Counted from the stretch's first letter, positions 9,909 through 21,099 are shown. The stretch is 64,000 bases of DNA from Dorea sp. (GCA_022769185.1 JALEKG010000024.1:35010-99009), one strand, 5' to 3'. Made by a program: numbers and translations. The notes: generated by a model not told the origin, from the sequence alone.

Positions 9909-10925
9909 TTATTCGCCAGATTCCGTCTCTTCCTGCTTGATTGTCACACTCAGTTTCTTAAAATCTACCTTTTTCCATACATTTTTATGTACCTTGATCT
10001 CTGCTTCTTCCAGCCATTGTTCACAGGTATCATTATATTTTTCACTCTTTCTTTCATTAACGATAGACTCTTTCTCCAGATCTGTTGCTTCACGATCCAG
10101 AAGTGAAGTAAGTTTTACGACATAACATCCGTCATCCGTCTCAATCACATCGGAGATTTCGCCTTCTTTCATCTGATCAGCTGCTTCCACCACCTCTGCT
10201 GTCGGATTTGTTGAATCCGCATCAAATGTTGCGGTACTCGCTTCCAGTCCCTGCTCACTCACATACGTATCAAAATTCTCTGCAGCTTTGGCGCCTTCTG
10301 CAAATGCTTCTGCCTGCTTCTTTACTTCCGCTTTCTCATCATCTGTCATTTCACTTTCACCATCTGCAGGAGTATAAGCAAACTCAACGTACTGCATACT
10401 CTTCTGAGCTGCTTCTTCATCCGATACATTCGTATCAGCTTCATCCTCAATCGCGGTACGCATTTTCTGTTCCATTGCGATCAACGTCATAACTCTTTCT
10501 ACAGTCTCTGGGGATCCGGAAACTTTATCCTTATCCGCATCCTTATTATCATCATCAAACTGCTTTGCAGCATCTTCGATCACTTTTTTCTCTTCATCAG
10601 AAAGAGAAACTCCGTATTCCTCTGCATGCTGCTCTAATAAAATCATTGTTTCCAGTTCTTCCAGAACAGAATCTTTCACAGAATCCTCGTAAGTCTTTCC
10701 TTCTTCAGCTTCCGTAGTCCACATATCGTCTCCGCCCATATAAGCTGCATAATAGGTCTCATACATTGCCTGTGTATATCTTGCATAGAAGTTCGCAACT
10801 CCCGCCGTAATCTCCTGATCTCCGACAGTTGCCACGACATCATCTTCTTTTAAAGAACCACATCCTGTCAGAGATGTCATCAACAGCACTCCGGCAAGTG
10901 CCAGTGTCAATACTTTCTTTTTCAT
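9909..10925 (-). CDS. PrsA/SurA-like foldase lipoprotein
   Basis: Lipobox LLMTSLTGCGS, SurA-N-like domain and C-terminal PPIase-like region. Confidence 0.7.
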   Translation of the reverse strand: MKKKVLTLALAGVLLMTSLTGCGSLKEDDVVATVGDQEITAGVANFYARYTQAMYETYYAAYMGGDDMWTTEAEEGKTYEDSVKDSVLEELETMILLEQHAEEYGVSLSDEEKKVIEDAAKQFDDDNKDADKDKVSGSPETVERVMTLIAMEQKMRTAIEDEADTNVSDEEAAQKSMQYVEFAYTPADGESEMTDDEKAEVKKQAEAFAEGAKAAENFDTYVSEQGLEASTATFDADSTNPTAEVVEAADQMKEGEISDVIETDDGCYVVKLTSLLDREATDLEKESIVNERKSEKYNDTCEQWLEEAEIKVHKNVWKKVDFKKLSVTIKQEETESGE

Positions 10926-10976
10926 GCTTTTGCACACCCTCCTTAGTATCGTTAACCATTCTATTATATCCTTTTT

Positions 10977-13900
10977 TTACGGTTCTATCAATCCTTTAAT
11001 TCCAATTAACACTTTTTTCACGATTTCCAGAACATCAGAGTTTTTTTCTTTTTTATTCCGTCTTTTTTTCTCATACATAAAACAGGGCTGGTCTACATCC
11101 GCTTTGAAAATCAGCTCTCCTTTAAAATCCGAGATTAGTTTCGGAATTTTCTCCGGATGAACTTTTGCTTTTTCATACATCAAAAATGTATAGCGCTCTC
11201 CCTTTTGTTCCACCGCAGTCACATACACGCTGTGTGCCAGTGCTTTCAAGGCTGCTACTTCCAGAAGAACTTCTACCTTCTTCGGTATATCTCCGAACCG
11301 GTCAATCAATTCTTCTGTCATATCTTCCATTTCTTCCTGGTTTTCAATCGCTGCGATACGTTTATAGATATCTAGTTTCTGATACTCATTTGGAATATAC
11401 GAGTCTGGAATATATGCATCCACATTCAGATCCATCGTCGTATTATAGGTCTCCTCCTCTTCCATTTCACCCTTCAGATGCTTTACAGCCTCATTCAACA
11501 TCTTACAGTACAGATCATACCCAACCGCTTCCATATGCCCGTGCTGCTCCGCTCCCAGAAGATTTCCTGCACCACGGATTTCCAGATCCCGCATGGCTAT
11601 CTTGAACCCAGATCCCAGATCCGTAAACTCACGGATAGCCGCCAGACGCTTTTCTGCTATTTCTTTCAACATCTTGTCTCTGCGATAAAGCAAAAATGCG
11701 TACGCCATACGGTTGGAACGTCCGACTCTTCCCCGAAGCTGATAGAGCTGTGATAACCCAAGCCGGTCTGCATCATGAATGATCATGGTATTGACATTTG
11801 AAATGTCCAGTCCCGTTTCTATAATCGTCGTTGATACCAGTACATCAATGTCCCCATTGATAAAATCACACATAATCCTCTCTAGTTCATGTTCCTTCAT
11901 CTGACCGTGTGCAAATTCTACCGTAACATCCGGTACCAGTTTCTGTACGTGTGCCGTCACCTCTGCAATATCTTCTACACGGTTATAGACGTAATATACC
12001 TGTCCCTGTCTTGCACATTCCCTTTCAATCGCCTCACGGACCATCTCATCATTATATTCCATAACATACGTCTGAATCGGCATCCTGTCATTTGGCGCCT
12101 CTTCCAGCACACTCATATCCCGGATCCCAATCAGACTCATATGAAGAGTTCTGGGGATTGGTGTCGCCGTCAATGTCAGAACGTCTACATTCTCTTTCAA
12201 TTTCTTAATCTTCTCTTTATGCTGGACTCCAAATCTCTGCTCTTCATCAATGATCAATAGCCCAAGATCTTTGAATTTCAGGTCATCACTTAGTACCCGG
12301 TGTGTTCCAATCACAATATCTACCAGCCCACGTTTCGTATCTTCGATCGTTTTTTTCTGCTGGGCCGGAGTTCGGAATCTGCACATCAGATCCACACGTA
12401 CCGGGAAATCTTTCATCCGCTGCAGAAACGTATTGTAATGCTGCTGAGCCAGAATGGTCGTCGGAACAAGATAAACTACTTGCTTATCTTCCTGTACCGC
12501 CTTAAATGCAGCACGGATTGCAACCTCTGTCTTCCCATATCCTACATCTCCACAAATCAGGCGATCCATGATCTTATGGCTCTGCATATCCTTTTTCACT
12601 GCATCGATTGCCAGAAGCTGATCCTCCGTTTCTTCAAATGGAAACATTTCTTCAAATTCCTTCTGCCAGACCGTATCTTCTCCGTATACATAACCATCCT
12701 GCTGCTGTCTTGCAGCGTACAACTCCACCAGATCTTTGGCAATCTCTCTGACCGCCCCTCTTACTCGTGTCTTTGTCTTGGTCCATTCCTGTGTTCCAAG
12801 CCGATTCAGCTTTGGGGCCTTTGCATCAGCGCTCGCATATTTTTGAATCAAGTCCAGCTGTGTCGCCGGTATATAAAGATTCCCACCCTGTGCATAGGAA
12901 ATCTTCATATAGTCTTTCGATATTTTATCCACCACGATTTTCTCAATCCCCTGATAGATACCGACTCCATGATTTTCATGTACTACATAATCACCGGGTT
13001 TCAGTTCGGAAAAACTCTGAATCTTACGCCCCTCATATACTTTACGCTTTTTCTTTTTCTTAACCTTTCCAAAAATGTCTGTTTCTGAGATTACGGTAAA
13101 CTTCAGCATTGGATATTCATAGCCTTCTGCCACATGTCCATAGGCTGTCATCAGCTCGCCGGGCTGTACCTCCCGGTCCATGTCTTCACTGTAATAACTG
13201 CTTAGATCATAATCTCTGAAATCTTCTGCCAGCCTCTTTGCCCTGGTTCTGGAGCCGGACAGAAGAATAACCCGGTATCCGTTTCTCTTCAGACGTTTCA
13301 GATCCTGCGTCAACATCTCAAAGCTGTTATTATATGGATTGACGTTTTTAGACTGAATGTGGTAAGTCTCTCTGGTATCCAGTCCTTTACATCTCATATC
13401 CAGCGCAAAAAAACCTATACTGCTATATACATTAATCTTTTTCAATATTTCTTCCGTCAGGTATAATCTCGCTTCCCCGTCTGTCATCTCATATCCGCTC
13501 TCAACTCGCTTCTTTTGAGCTTCCATGAATTCTTCCTCTACCCCTTGTCCCTTTTCAATCAGACGGACTGGTTCATCCAGAAATAAAATTGTCTGATCCT
13601 CCGGGAAATAATCAAGAAATGAAACTCCTCTCTCCCCTTCCTTCGGAAATTCTACAGCCGGACAAATGGAAATCTCTGTCAGATTTTCAATAGATCTCTG
13701 TGTCTCCACATCAAAAGTACGGATCGAATCCACTTCATCTCCCCACAATTCAATTCGAACAGGCAATTCTTCCGTGAGCGGATACACATCCAGAATCCCT
13801 CCACGAACGGCAAACTGTCCTGGACCCTCAATCTGGATTTCTCTGTCATAGCCCATCGCTGCCAGCTTCTCCACCAGCTTCTCCAGATCCAGCACACTGT

Positions 13901-14324
13901 CTCCCTGAATCCGGATCATACGCTCCTCAATCTCCTTTCTGGGAAGAAGCGCATCCATGAATGCGTCAAAGCTTGTAACAACTGTCAGTGCTTTTCCCGT
14001 TGTAACAGCCTGAATCACTTCCATTCTCCGGCTCACCAGCTCTTTGCTCCTGATATCTGCCTGATAAAAAAGCAGATCCTTTGCCGGATACAGATATGTA
14101 TCCGGATCCAGAAAACGATACTCTTCATAGATCTGTTTCGCTTTCGATTCACTGGAACAAGCGATGACTTTATAATAACAGCCATCGCTAAGCGCATACA
14201 TCATATGAGATTTCTGGGAATTCACACAGCCGCAGACTCTAAGCATTCCCTGCTTCTTTTTCTTATTTTTACAGATTTCTTCAAACTCTGCCAGTTCATT
14301 TAATGGCCTGATCAAGGCTTGCAT
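10977..14324 (-). CDS. mfd: Transcription-repair coupling factor
   Basis: 1115 aa; CarD-like domain (GDYVVHENHGVGIYQG), GDVGYGKTEVAIRAAF, DEEQRFGV helicase motifs. Confidence 0.97.
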   Translation of the reverse strand: MQALIRPLNELAEFEEICKNKKKKQGMLRVCGCVNSQKSHMMYALSDGCYYKVIACSSESKAKQIYEEYRFLDPDTYLYPAKDLLFYQADIRSKELVSRRMEVIQAVTTGKALTVVTSFDAFMDALLPRKEIEERMIRIQGDSVLDLEKLVEKLAAMGYDREIQIEGPGQFAVRGGILDVYPLTEELPVRIELWGDEVDSIRTFDVETQRSIENLTEISICPAVEFPKEGERGVSFLDYFPEDQTILFLDEPVRLIEKGQGVEEEFMEAQKKRVESGYEMTDGEARLYLTEEILKKINVYSSIGFFALDMRCKGLDTRETYHIQSKNVNPYNNSFEMLTQDLKRLKRNGYRVILLSGSRTRAKRLAEDFRDYDLSSYYSEDMDREVQPGELMTAYGHVAEGYEYPMLKFTVISETDIFGKVKKKKKRKVYEGRKIQSFSELKPGDYVVHENHGVGIYQGIEKIVVDKISKDYMKISYAQGGNLYIPATQLDLIQKYASADAKAPKLNRLGTQEWTKTKTRVRGAVREIAKDLVELYAARQQQDGYVYGEDTVWQKEFEEMFPFEETEDQLLAIDAVKKDMQSHKIMDRLICGDVGYGKTEVAIRAAFKAVQEDKQVVYLVPTTILAQQHYNTFLQRMKDFPVRVDLMCRFRTPAQQKKTIEDTKRGLVDIVIGTHRVLSDDLKFKDLGLLIIDEEQRFGVQHKEKIKKLKENVDVLTLTATPIPRTLHMSLIGIRDMSVLEEAPNDRMPIQTYVMEYNDEMVREAIERECARQGQVYYVYNRVEDIAEVTAHVQKLVPDVTVEFAHGQMKEHELERIMCDFINGDIDVLVSTTIIETGLDISNVNTMIIHDADRLGLSQLYQLRGRVGRSNRMAYAFLLYRRDKMLKEIAEKRLAAIREFTDLGSGFKIAMRDLEIRGAGNLLGAEQHGHMEAVGYDLYCKMLNEAVKHLKGEMEEEETYNTTMDLNVDAYIPDSYIPNEYQKLDIYKRIAAIENQEEMEDMTEELIDRFGDIPKKVEVLLEVAALKALAHSVYVTAVEQKGERYTFLMYEKAKVHPEKIPKLISDFKGELIFKADVDQPCFMYEKKRRNKKEKNSDVLEIVKKVLIGIKGLIEP

Positions 14325-14328
14325 ATTC

Positions 14329-14922
14329 TTAGGCCTCCTTAGGCTTTACTTTTCTGTTATACTCATTCATAGCCACATCCATCTCACCGTTTAAGATCAT
14401 GGCAACAGCACTTGCAGCTTTTTTATATCCTTCATCCATCTGCTCTTTTTCTGCTTTTGAAAAATGCCCAAGTACATAATCTGCAAGATCATATTTCTTT
14501 GGCTTTTCTCCTACTCCGACCTTGATTCTTGGAAATACATCCGTTCCCAGATTCAGGATAATATTTTTGATTCCGTTATGTCCTCCGGCACTTCCTTTTT
14601 TACGAATACGAAGCTGTCCTACATCCAGACTCACATCATCATAGATGACAAGAAGTTCCGTCTCTACATCCACCTTATAATAATCTGCCAGCGAACGAAT
14701 GCTCTCTCCGCTTAAATTCATAAAAGTCTGAGGTTTTGCAAGAATAACCTTGTGTCCTTCAATCATTCCTTTTCCAATCAATGCCCGGCTCTTTCTTGTA
14801 TCTACCGATATATTATATCGATCAGCCAGCGTATCTATGACATCAAATCCTACATTATGTCTTGTTCCTTCGTACTGTAAAGTCGGATTCCCAAGTCCTG
14901 CGATAATATACATTTTTCTCAC
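14329..14922 (-). CDS. pth: Peptidyl-tRNA hydrolase
   Basis: IIAGLGNPTLQYEGTRHNVGFDVID, KPQTFMNLSGESI, GSAGGHNGIKNI. Confidence 0.96.
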   Translation of the reverse strand: MRKMYIIAGLGNPTLQYEGTRHNVGFDVIDTLADRYNISVDTRKSRALIGKGMIEGHKVILAKPQTFMNLSGESIRSLADYYKVDVETELLVIYDDVSLDVGQLRIRKKGSAGGHNGIKNIILNLGTDVFPRIKVGVGEKPKKYDLADYVLGHFSKAEKEQMDEGYKKAASAVAMILNGEMDVAMNEYNRKVKPKEA

Positions 14923-15058
14923 CTTCCGTTTCTTTCCTTTACCATTCTACAAGAAGCATGCTCATTTGTCACGTACAAATCAAATGAATAATTTTCACAT
15001 TTCTCTCATACATTATAAAGAACAAAACTATCATGAAAAAATACAGGAGGTCTCTGAT

Positions 15059-15493
15059 ATGAGTTCCAGAACAAAAATTGTCGTGCTGCATATGAAAGAA
15101 ATCATTTATACCATAGTTTTTGCAATCCTTGCGATTCTATTAGTCCTGCTCCTTGTATTCATGTTCGCTCCCAAAAATAATGATACAAAGACGAATGAAC
15201 AGAAATATATCCCGGGGATCTATACTTCCACCGTAACATTAAACACCACTGCTCTTGAAGTGGAAGTAACCGTAGATGAATCTCATATTAATTCTATTCG
15301 GTTCTCTAACTTGAACGATACAATTACAACTATGTATCCTCTGATCCAGCCAACGATTGAAGACATTGCAGAACAGGTTTATCAAACACAGTCTTTGGAG
15401 AACATTGAATACAACGACGACAATCCTTACACTTCACAGATTATCGTAAATGCCATTCGTGAGGCACTAGAAAAAGCCGAAACTACTGAGTAG
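15059..15493 (+). CDS. Conserved hypothetical single-TM protein
   Basis: ATG at 15059 with aggagg RBS: MSSRTKIVVLHMKEIIYTIVFAILAILLVLLLVF...; in frame with the longer track ORF 14750..15493. Confidence 0.7.
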   Translation: MSSRTKIVVLHMKEIIYTIVFAILAILLVLLLVFMFAPKNNDTKTNEQKYIPGIYTSTVTLNTTALEVEVTVDESHINSIRFSNLNDTITTMYPLIQPTIEDIAEQVYQTQSLENIEYNDDNPYTSQIIVNAIREALEKAETTE

Positions 15494-15510
15494 TTACGGC
15501 TTTTCTTTTC
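15471..15510 (+). terminator. Intrinsic terminator
   Basis: AAAAGCCG...CGGCTTTTCTTTTC. Confidence 0.7.
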
Positions 15511-15539
15511 TAAAATCTTATTCTCTGTGCAGAATTTTC

Positions 15540-15809
15540 TTATCCTTCTACGATCAGATACCTTCCATCCGGAAGTACAAATACTTCTGATGCCTCTTCC
15601 ATCTCTTCTACGGACATTCCATCTACATCCATTCCCTCTTCTTCCAGGAATTCTCTGACTTCGCCAATGTTATCAACAATGACCGCCATACAATCCTCCA
15701 GAAACGCCTCTGCTGCCTCCAACGTCTCTGCCACCGGCTCGTCAAAGAGTTGTCCCTGATTCTTAAGAAATGTCTTTAAGCATTCCTCATCATACTCATA
15801 CATCTTCAC
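15540..15809 (-). CDS. Conserved hypothetical acidic protein
   Basis: 89 aa ORF with plausible RBS. Confidence 0.55.
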   Translation of the reverse strand: MKMYEYDEECLKTFLKNQGQLFDEPVAETLEAAEAFLEDCMAVIVDNIGEVREFLEEEGMDVDGMSVEEMEEASEVFVLPDGRYLIVEG

Positions 15810-15830
15810 AACCCTCCCTTGAACTATAAT

Positions 15831-16478
15831 TTACACAAACTGCAGTAATTCTTCCGGCCTGTCAATCATAACTTGGGCCCCCGCAGCTTCTAACGTTTTC
15901 CGGTCACGAAATCCCCACAATACACAAATGGTTTTTAATCCCGCATTCTTTCCTGTCTTTACGTCAACCTCAGAATCCCCAACATACAGACATTCTTCTT
16001 TCGTAACGTTCATTTTCTCCAACAGGCAATAAATCCCGTCCGGTTCCGGCTTCCTTTTGATATTCTCAATCTGCCCCTGCGCATAATCAAAAACATCTTC
16101 TCCAAAAATCTCATGCACAACCTTTACAGTCTGCTGATCTGGTTTATTTGATAATACTGCCAGTTTCACTCCTTCTTTTTTCAGATCTGAAAGGATCTGA
16201 CAGATGCCTTCGTAAGGTGTTACATGATATGTACAATTCTCATCAAATATACGTCCGTATATCGCCATACCTTCATCCAGACGTTCTGCATCCGGATCCC
16301 CGGATATCCGAAGTGATTTTTCAATCAAAACCCTGGCACCATTTCCCACAAAACTCTTACACTGTTCTTTTGTAATCTCGGAAAGCCCCATCTCCCGAAG
16401 AGTTGCATTTACCGAATAAGTCATGGAATCTAATGTATTCGTTAATGTTCCGTCAAGATCAAATATACAAGCTTTCAT
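15831..16478 (-). CDS. HAD-superfamily hydrolase (phosphoglycolate phosphatase-like)
   Basis: FDLDGTLTNTLDSM, LSNKPDQQTVKVV, YVGDSEVDVKTGKNAG. Confidence 0.9.
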   Translation of the reverse strand: MKACIFDLDGTLTNTLDSMTYSVNATLREMGLSEITKEQCKSFVGNGARVLIEKSLRISGDPDAERLDEGMAIYGRIFDENCTYHVTPYEGICQILSDLKKEGVKLAVLSNKPDQQTVKVVHEIFGEDVFDYAQGQIENIKRKPEPDGIYCLLEKMNVTKEECLYVGDSEVDVKTGKNAGLKTICVLWGFRDRKTLEAAGAQVMIDRPEELLQFV

Positions 16479-16586
16479 AACACAATATCCTCCCTGAAAT
16501 CATCATAGTATGCACAGGGAAAAAAAGCAAGTATAAATACAGCGAATGTAACAGCCACCAAATAAACCAGCATTTTTCTGATATAT

Positions 16587-16647
16587 ACAGTTTCAACAAG
16601 TATCCCGGTAAAACTGGACATTCCCTCTTTTCCTTGTTGAAACTGTA
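16587..16647. repeat. Perfect 15-bp inverted repeat with ~31-nt loop
   Basis: TACAGTTTCAACAAG ... CTTGTTGAAACTGTA read directly; no poly-T after either arm. Confidence 0.85.
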
Positions 16648-16664
16648 GAATCATGGAATCTTTC

Positions 16665-17441
16665 TCACATCAGGTACTGCCGCATAGTCCGCAATGCATT
16701 TTTCTCCAGACGACTGACCTGCGCCTGCGAAATGTGAATGATATCTGCTACTTCCATCTGCGTCTTTCCTTCAAAAAATCGCAGTGTAATAATATACCGT
16801 TCCCGTTCTCCCAAATGTTCCATTGCAGCTTCCAATGACAAATCTTCTACCCATTTTTCTTCTTTATTCTTCGTATCACTCAACTGATCCATTACATAAA
16901 GCGCATCACCGCCATCATTGTACACGGGCTCCTGAAGACTCATGGGTACCTGAATCGCATCCAGGGCAAAAACAATGTCTTCTTTTGAGATTCCTATCTC
17001 TTCAGCAATTTCCTGAACAGTAGGTTCTTTCAGATTCCGTCTGATATAATTTTCCTTCGCATAAATGGCTTTATAAGCAGTGTCTCTCAGTGACCGGCTG
17101 ACCCTGATCGAATTATTATCCCGCATATATCTTCGTATCTCCCCAATAATCATGGGGACAGCATACGTAGAAAATTTTACATCCAATTCTGTATTAAAAT
17201 TATTGATTGCCTTGATCAGACCAATACATCCGATTTGGAACAAATCATCCGGATTTTCATTGCTTCCACTGAATCTTTTAATCACACTTAAAACCAGGCG
17301 GAGATTTCCTTTAATATATTCCTCTTTTGCCTCCTGGTCTCCTTCCTTTATACGCGCAAACAAAGCTTCCTTCTCCTCTTCTTTCAGGATTGGAAGCTTT
17401 GCCGTATTTACTCCACATATTTCAACTTTTCCCTGTGCCAT
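16665..17441 (-). CDS. sigG: Sporulation sigma factor SigG
   Basis: MAQGKVEICGVNTAKLPILKEEE...FSTYAVPMIIGEIRRYMRDNNSIRVSRSLRD. Confidence 0.93.
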   Translation of the reverse strand: MAQGKVEICGVNTAKLPILKEEEKEALFARIKEGDQEAKEEYIKGNLRLVLSVIKRFSGSNENPDDLFQIGCIGLIKAINNFNTELDVKFSTYAVPMIIGEIRRYMRDNNSIRVSRSLRDTAYKAIYAKENYIRRNLKEPTVQEIAEEIGISKEDIVFALDAIQVPMSLQEPVYNDGGDALYVMDQLSDTKNKEEKWVEDLSLEAAMEHLGERERYIITLRFFEGKTQMEVADIIHISQAQVSRLEKNALRTMRQYLM

Positions 17442-17557
17442 AATCCGAACCCTCCTACTAGATGAATAATGAATCTAGTAAAATGATTCTCCATATGCGC
17501 TTATGTTATTCGACCCAGTGCGAAAATAAAAAAAGTTTTAGACCTTGACAAATCTGC

Positions 17558-19321
17558 TTAATGCGCAAACTGGGCATTATAAAGCTGCGCATAAAATCCG
17601 TTCTGTTCAAGCAGCTCCTCATGCTTTCCCTGCTCCACAATCTGCCCATCTTTCATAACCAGAATTACATCGGCCTCTTTAATCGTAGACAACCGGTGAG
17701 CTACAATAAAAGAAGTTCTTCCTTCCATCATCTGAGCAAACGCATTCTGTATTTTCAGCTCGGTCCTGGTATCAATCGACGAAGTCGCTTCATCTAGGAT
17801 CAACATCGGAGGAAGGCATAAAAGTACCCTGGCGATACATAACAGCTGTTTTTGTCCCTGAGAGAGCATACCGCCGTCTTCTCCCAATACAGTATCATAT
17901 CCATCAGGCATGCGGCGGATAAAGCTGTCACAGTGTGCCTCTCTGGCTGCATGGAATATTTCCTCGTCTGTAGCATCTGGCCTTCCATATGCAATATTTT
18001 CACGCACCGTAGCAGATTTCAGCCATGTTTCCTGAAGTACCATTCCAAAATTTGCCCGCAGAGACTTTCTCTTAATCTCCCGGTTATCTGTACCATCCAC
18101 TTTCACACTGCCTTCATCCACCTCATAAAAGCGCATCAACAGGTTGATCAGTGTTGATTTTCCACACCCTGTCGGACCTACGATTGCCACTCTCTGTCCC
18201 GGCTCCACATGCAGGTTCAGATCCCGCATCAGCTTTCTCTCTGGAGTATACCCAAACCCAACATGTTCCATATCCACATAGCCTTCTGCTTTTCCAAGCT
18301 CTCTGGCATCTTCACTGTCTTCCCGGATTGCCTGCTGGTCCATCAGATCAAACACTCTGGCTGCAGACGCAATCGAATTCTGAAGTTCGGTAATTACCCC
18401 GGAGATTTCATTAAAAGGTTTTGTATATTGGTTTGCATAATTCAAGAAACTCGTCAACTGTCCGACTGTTATATACCCTTTTACTGCCATCAGCGCTCCA
18501 ATCAATCCTACGGATGCATAAACTACAGAATTAACGAACCTGGTAGATGGGTTGGTAATCGAAGAGAAAAACGTTGCCCGCATGGAATATCCCGCCAGTT
18601 TTTCATTGATTTTTTTGAACTGATTTTTTGCTTCTTCCTCATGAGAAAATGCCTTCACTACTTTCAAATTCCCCAGAAGCTCATCTGTCAATGCTGTCAT
18701 CTCACCTCTGGTCTCAGACTGATACTTAAACATGATAAAGGTCCGGCTTGCAATAAATTTCGCCGCAAAGAAAGACAGCGGTGTTACTGCCACAACGACC
18801 AGTGTGATCAGGGGATGAATACTCAGCATGAAGAGAAGGGTCCCAAGAATCGTTGCCACTCCGGAGAAAAGCTGGGTAAACCCCATCAGAAGACCTTCTG
18901 AAAACTGATCCGTATCCGTGATAATCCGGCTCACAATATCTCCAGACGGATGTGAATCAATATATGCCACCGGAAGAATCTGGATATGGTCAAACGCACG
19001 CGTTCTGATATCTTCTGCCACATGATAGGTCACCTGATTATTAATGTGATTTTTCAGCCATTGTGCCAAAGCTGTGATCAGTGTGATCACCACAATTGTT
19101 CTGAGAATTCCGAAAAGAGCTGCCCTATTTACATTTGCCGGACCTATGATCTGATCTACTGCACGTCCGATCAGAATCGGAACATATAATGTCAGTACAA
19201 CCGACACAGCCGACATTAGGATGGACAGTGTCACCAACAATTTATAGTTTGAAACATAGGTCAGAATTCTTTGTATTGTTTTCTGGTTTTTTGAATCTTT
19301 CTTTTCTTTAGATTTAGTCAC
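17558..19321 (-). CDS. ABC transporter ATP-binding/permease protein (heterodimeric exporter half)
   Basis: TM domain plus GPTGCGKSTLINLLMRFYE Walker A, LSQGQKQLLCIARVLL signature. Confidence 0.92.
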   Translation of the reverse strand: MTKSKEKKDSKNQKTIQRILTYVSNYKLLVTLSILMSAVSVVLTLYVPILIGRAVDQIIGPANVNRAALFGILRTIVVITLITALAQWLKNHINNQVTYHVAEDIRTRAFDHIQILPVAYIDSHPSGDIVSRIITDTDQFSEGLLMGFTQLFSGVATILGTLLFMLSIHPLITLVVVAVTPLSFFAAKFIASRTFIMFKYQSETRGEMTALTDELLGNLKVVKAFSHEEEAKNQFKKINEKLAGYSMRATFFSSITNPSTRFVNSVVYASVGLIGALMAVKGYITVGQLTSFLNYANQYTKPFNEISGVITELQNSIASAARVFDLMDQQAIREDSEDARELGKAEGYVDMEHVGFGYTPERKLMRDLNLHVEPGQRVAIVGPTGCGKSTLINLLMRFYEVDEGSVKVDGTDNREIKRKSLRANFGMVLQETWLKSATVRENIAYGRPDATDEEIFHAAREAHCDSFIRRMPDGYDTVLGEDGGMLSQGQKQLLCIARVLLCLPPMLILDEATSSIDTRTELKIQNAFAQMMEGRTSFIVAHRLSTIKEADVILVMKDGQIVEQGKHEELLEQNGFYAQLYNAQFAH

Positions 19322-21053
19322 GGTCCATCACCTCCTCTTCTGACAACTGTGACAGACAGATCTCTCGGTACACCTCACAGCTTTCCAACAGTTTTTCATG
19401 TGTTCCAATCCCTGCCATACGTCCGTCCTCTAATACCAGGATCTTATCTGCATTTTTTACAGTAGATGCCCGCTGGGATACCAGAAAGACCGTCATACCC
19501 TTGGTATTTTCTCTGATTGCTCTTCGCAGTGCTGCATCCGTTGCAAAATCTAATGCAGATGCAGAATCATCCAGAATCAAAATCTCAGGTTTTCGCACCA
19601 ACGCCCTTGCAATAGTCAATCTCTGTCTCTGTCCTCCACTTAAATTACGGCCATTTTGCTCAATCTTCATATCCAGTCCCTGTTGTTTCTTTTCTACAAA
19701 TTCTGAAGCCTGGGCAATCGATAACGCTTCCCAGATCTGTTCATCTGAAGCGTCTCTTTTCCCCCACTGCATATTCTCTCTTAGTGTCCCTTTAAAAAGA
19801 GCCGCTTTTTGTGGCACTACACCAATTTTTTCACGCAGCTTATGCAGATCCAGCTTTGCGAGTGAAACTCCTGACAACCTTATCTCTCCATTCGTTACAT
19901 CGTAAAATCTTGGAATCAGATTTACAAGTGTAGATTTACCACTTCCAGTTCCTCCGATGATTCCCACCGTTTCTCCTGCTTCCACAGTAAAATTAAAATC
20001 CTGAAGACTCGCATCCTTACTTCCACGATAGGTAAACCATACATGCTCAAAAGAAAGAAACGGCTTATTTTTCATATTTTCATAAACTTTTTCTTCTGGA
20101 TTCTTAACAGCCGGTTCCATTTCAAACACTGTATTCACTCTGGACATACTGGCAAATGCTTTCGAGAGCTGTATGATCAGATCCGCCAGTTTGATCAGTT
20201 CCACCAAGATCTGCAGCATATAATTAACCAGTGCAACAACTTGCCCCTGTGTTAAATTCCCCAATTCTACACGGATTCCACCTGTATACAGAAGTGCAAC
20301 GACTGCCAGATTAACCACAATATAAGTCAGCGGATTTAAAAGGGCCGAAATCTTTCCTACAAACACCTGTGCTGCTACCAGCAGATCGTTTTCTCTTTTA
20401 AAGTCTTTCTTTTCATTCTCCTGCCGGTTAAATGCCCGTACCACTCTGGTTCCCTGAAGATTCTCGCGTGTGATCAGCATTACCTTATCTAACTGTCTCT
20501 GAACCTTTTTATATAACGGCATGGAAGAAAGCATGATTGAAAATACAATCAGGGACAATAGTGGGATTGTTACCACAAACACTGTCGCAGCTTTTACATC
20601 CACAGTAAATGCCATCACCATTGCGCCAAATACTATAAATGGAGACCTCATAAAAAGACGCAGGAACAGATTCACTCCTGTCTGTACCTGATTAATATCG
20701 GCCGTCATCCTGGTAATTAAGGTAGACGTTCCTACCCGGTCGATATCTTCGTATTCCAGACTCATAATTTTCCCAAACAGATTGTCCCGCATTCCTGTTC
20801 CCACATGAATCGCCACTTTTGCAGCAAAATATTGGGCGGTAATCGAACAGACAAGCCCGATGATAGCAAGTATTACCAGGATTCCCGCCATATGCAGAAT
20901 ATATCCATTATCCCCTTTCCTGATTCCATCATCAATCATTCTCGCCACCACCAGTGGCACAAATAATTCAAAGCAAGCTTCCAGGCACTTAAAAAGTGGC
21001 GCCAGTACTGCTTTACATCTGTAATCCTTCAAATAATTTAATAATCGTTTCAT
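19314..21053 (-). CDS. ABC transporter ATP-binding/permease protein (heterodimeric exporter half)
   Basis: GGTGSGKSTLVNLIPRFYD, LSGGQRQRLTIARALV; overlaps the neighbouring half-transporter gene. Confidence 0.92.
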   Translation of the reverse strand: MKRLLNYLKDYRCKAVLAPLFKCLEACFELFVPLVVARMIDDGIRKGDNGYILHMAGILVILAIIGLVCSITAQYFAAKVAIHVGTGMRDNLFGKIMSLEYEDIDRVGTSTLITRMTADINQVQTGVNLFLRLFMRSPFIVFGAMVMAFTVDVKAATVFVVTIPLLSLIVFSIMLSSMPLYKKVQRQLDKVMLITRENLQGTRVVRAFNRQENEKKDFKRENDLLVAAQVFVGKISALLNPLTYIVVNLAVVALLYTGGIRVELGNLTQGQVVALVNYMLQILVELIKLADLIIQLSKAFASMSRVNTVFEMEPAVKNPEEKVYENMKNKPFLSFEHVWFTYRGSKDASLQDFNFTVEAGETVGIIGGTGSGKSTLVNLIPRFYDVTNGEIRLSGVSLAKLDLHKLREKIGVVPQKAALFKGTLRENMQWGKRDASDEQIWEALSIAQASEFVEKKQQGLDMKIEQNGRNLSGGQRQRLTIARALVRKPEILILDDSASALDFATDAALRRAIRENTKGMTVFLVSQRASTVKNADKILVLEDGRMAGIGTHEKLLESCEVYREICLSQLSEEEVMDRD

Positions 21054-21099
21054 TACTCTTCTCTCCTTACTCCGACTAGTTTACCACTCCTATTCAAAT

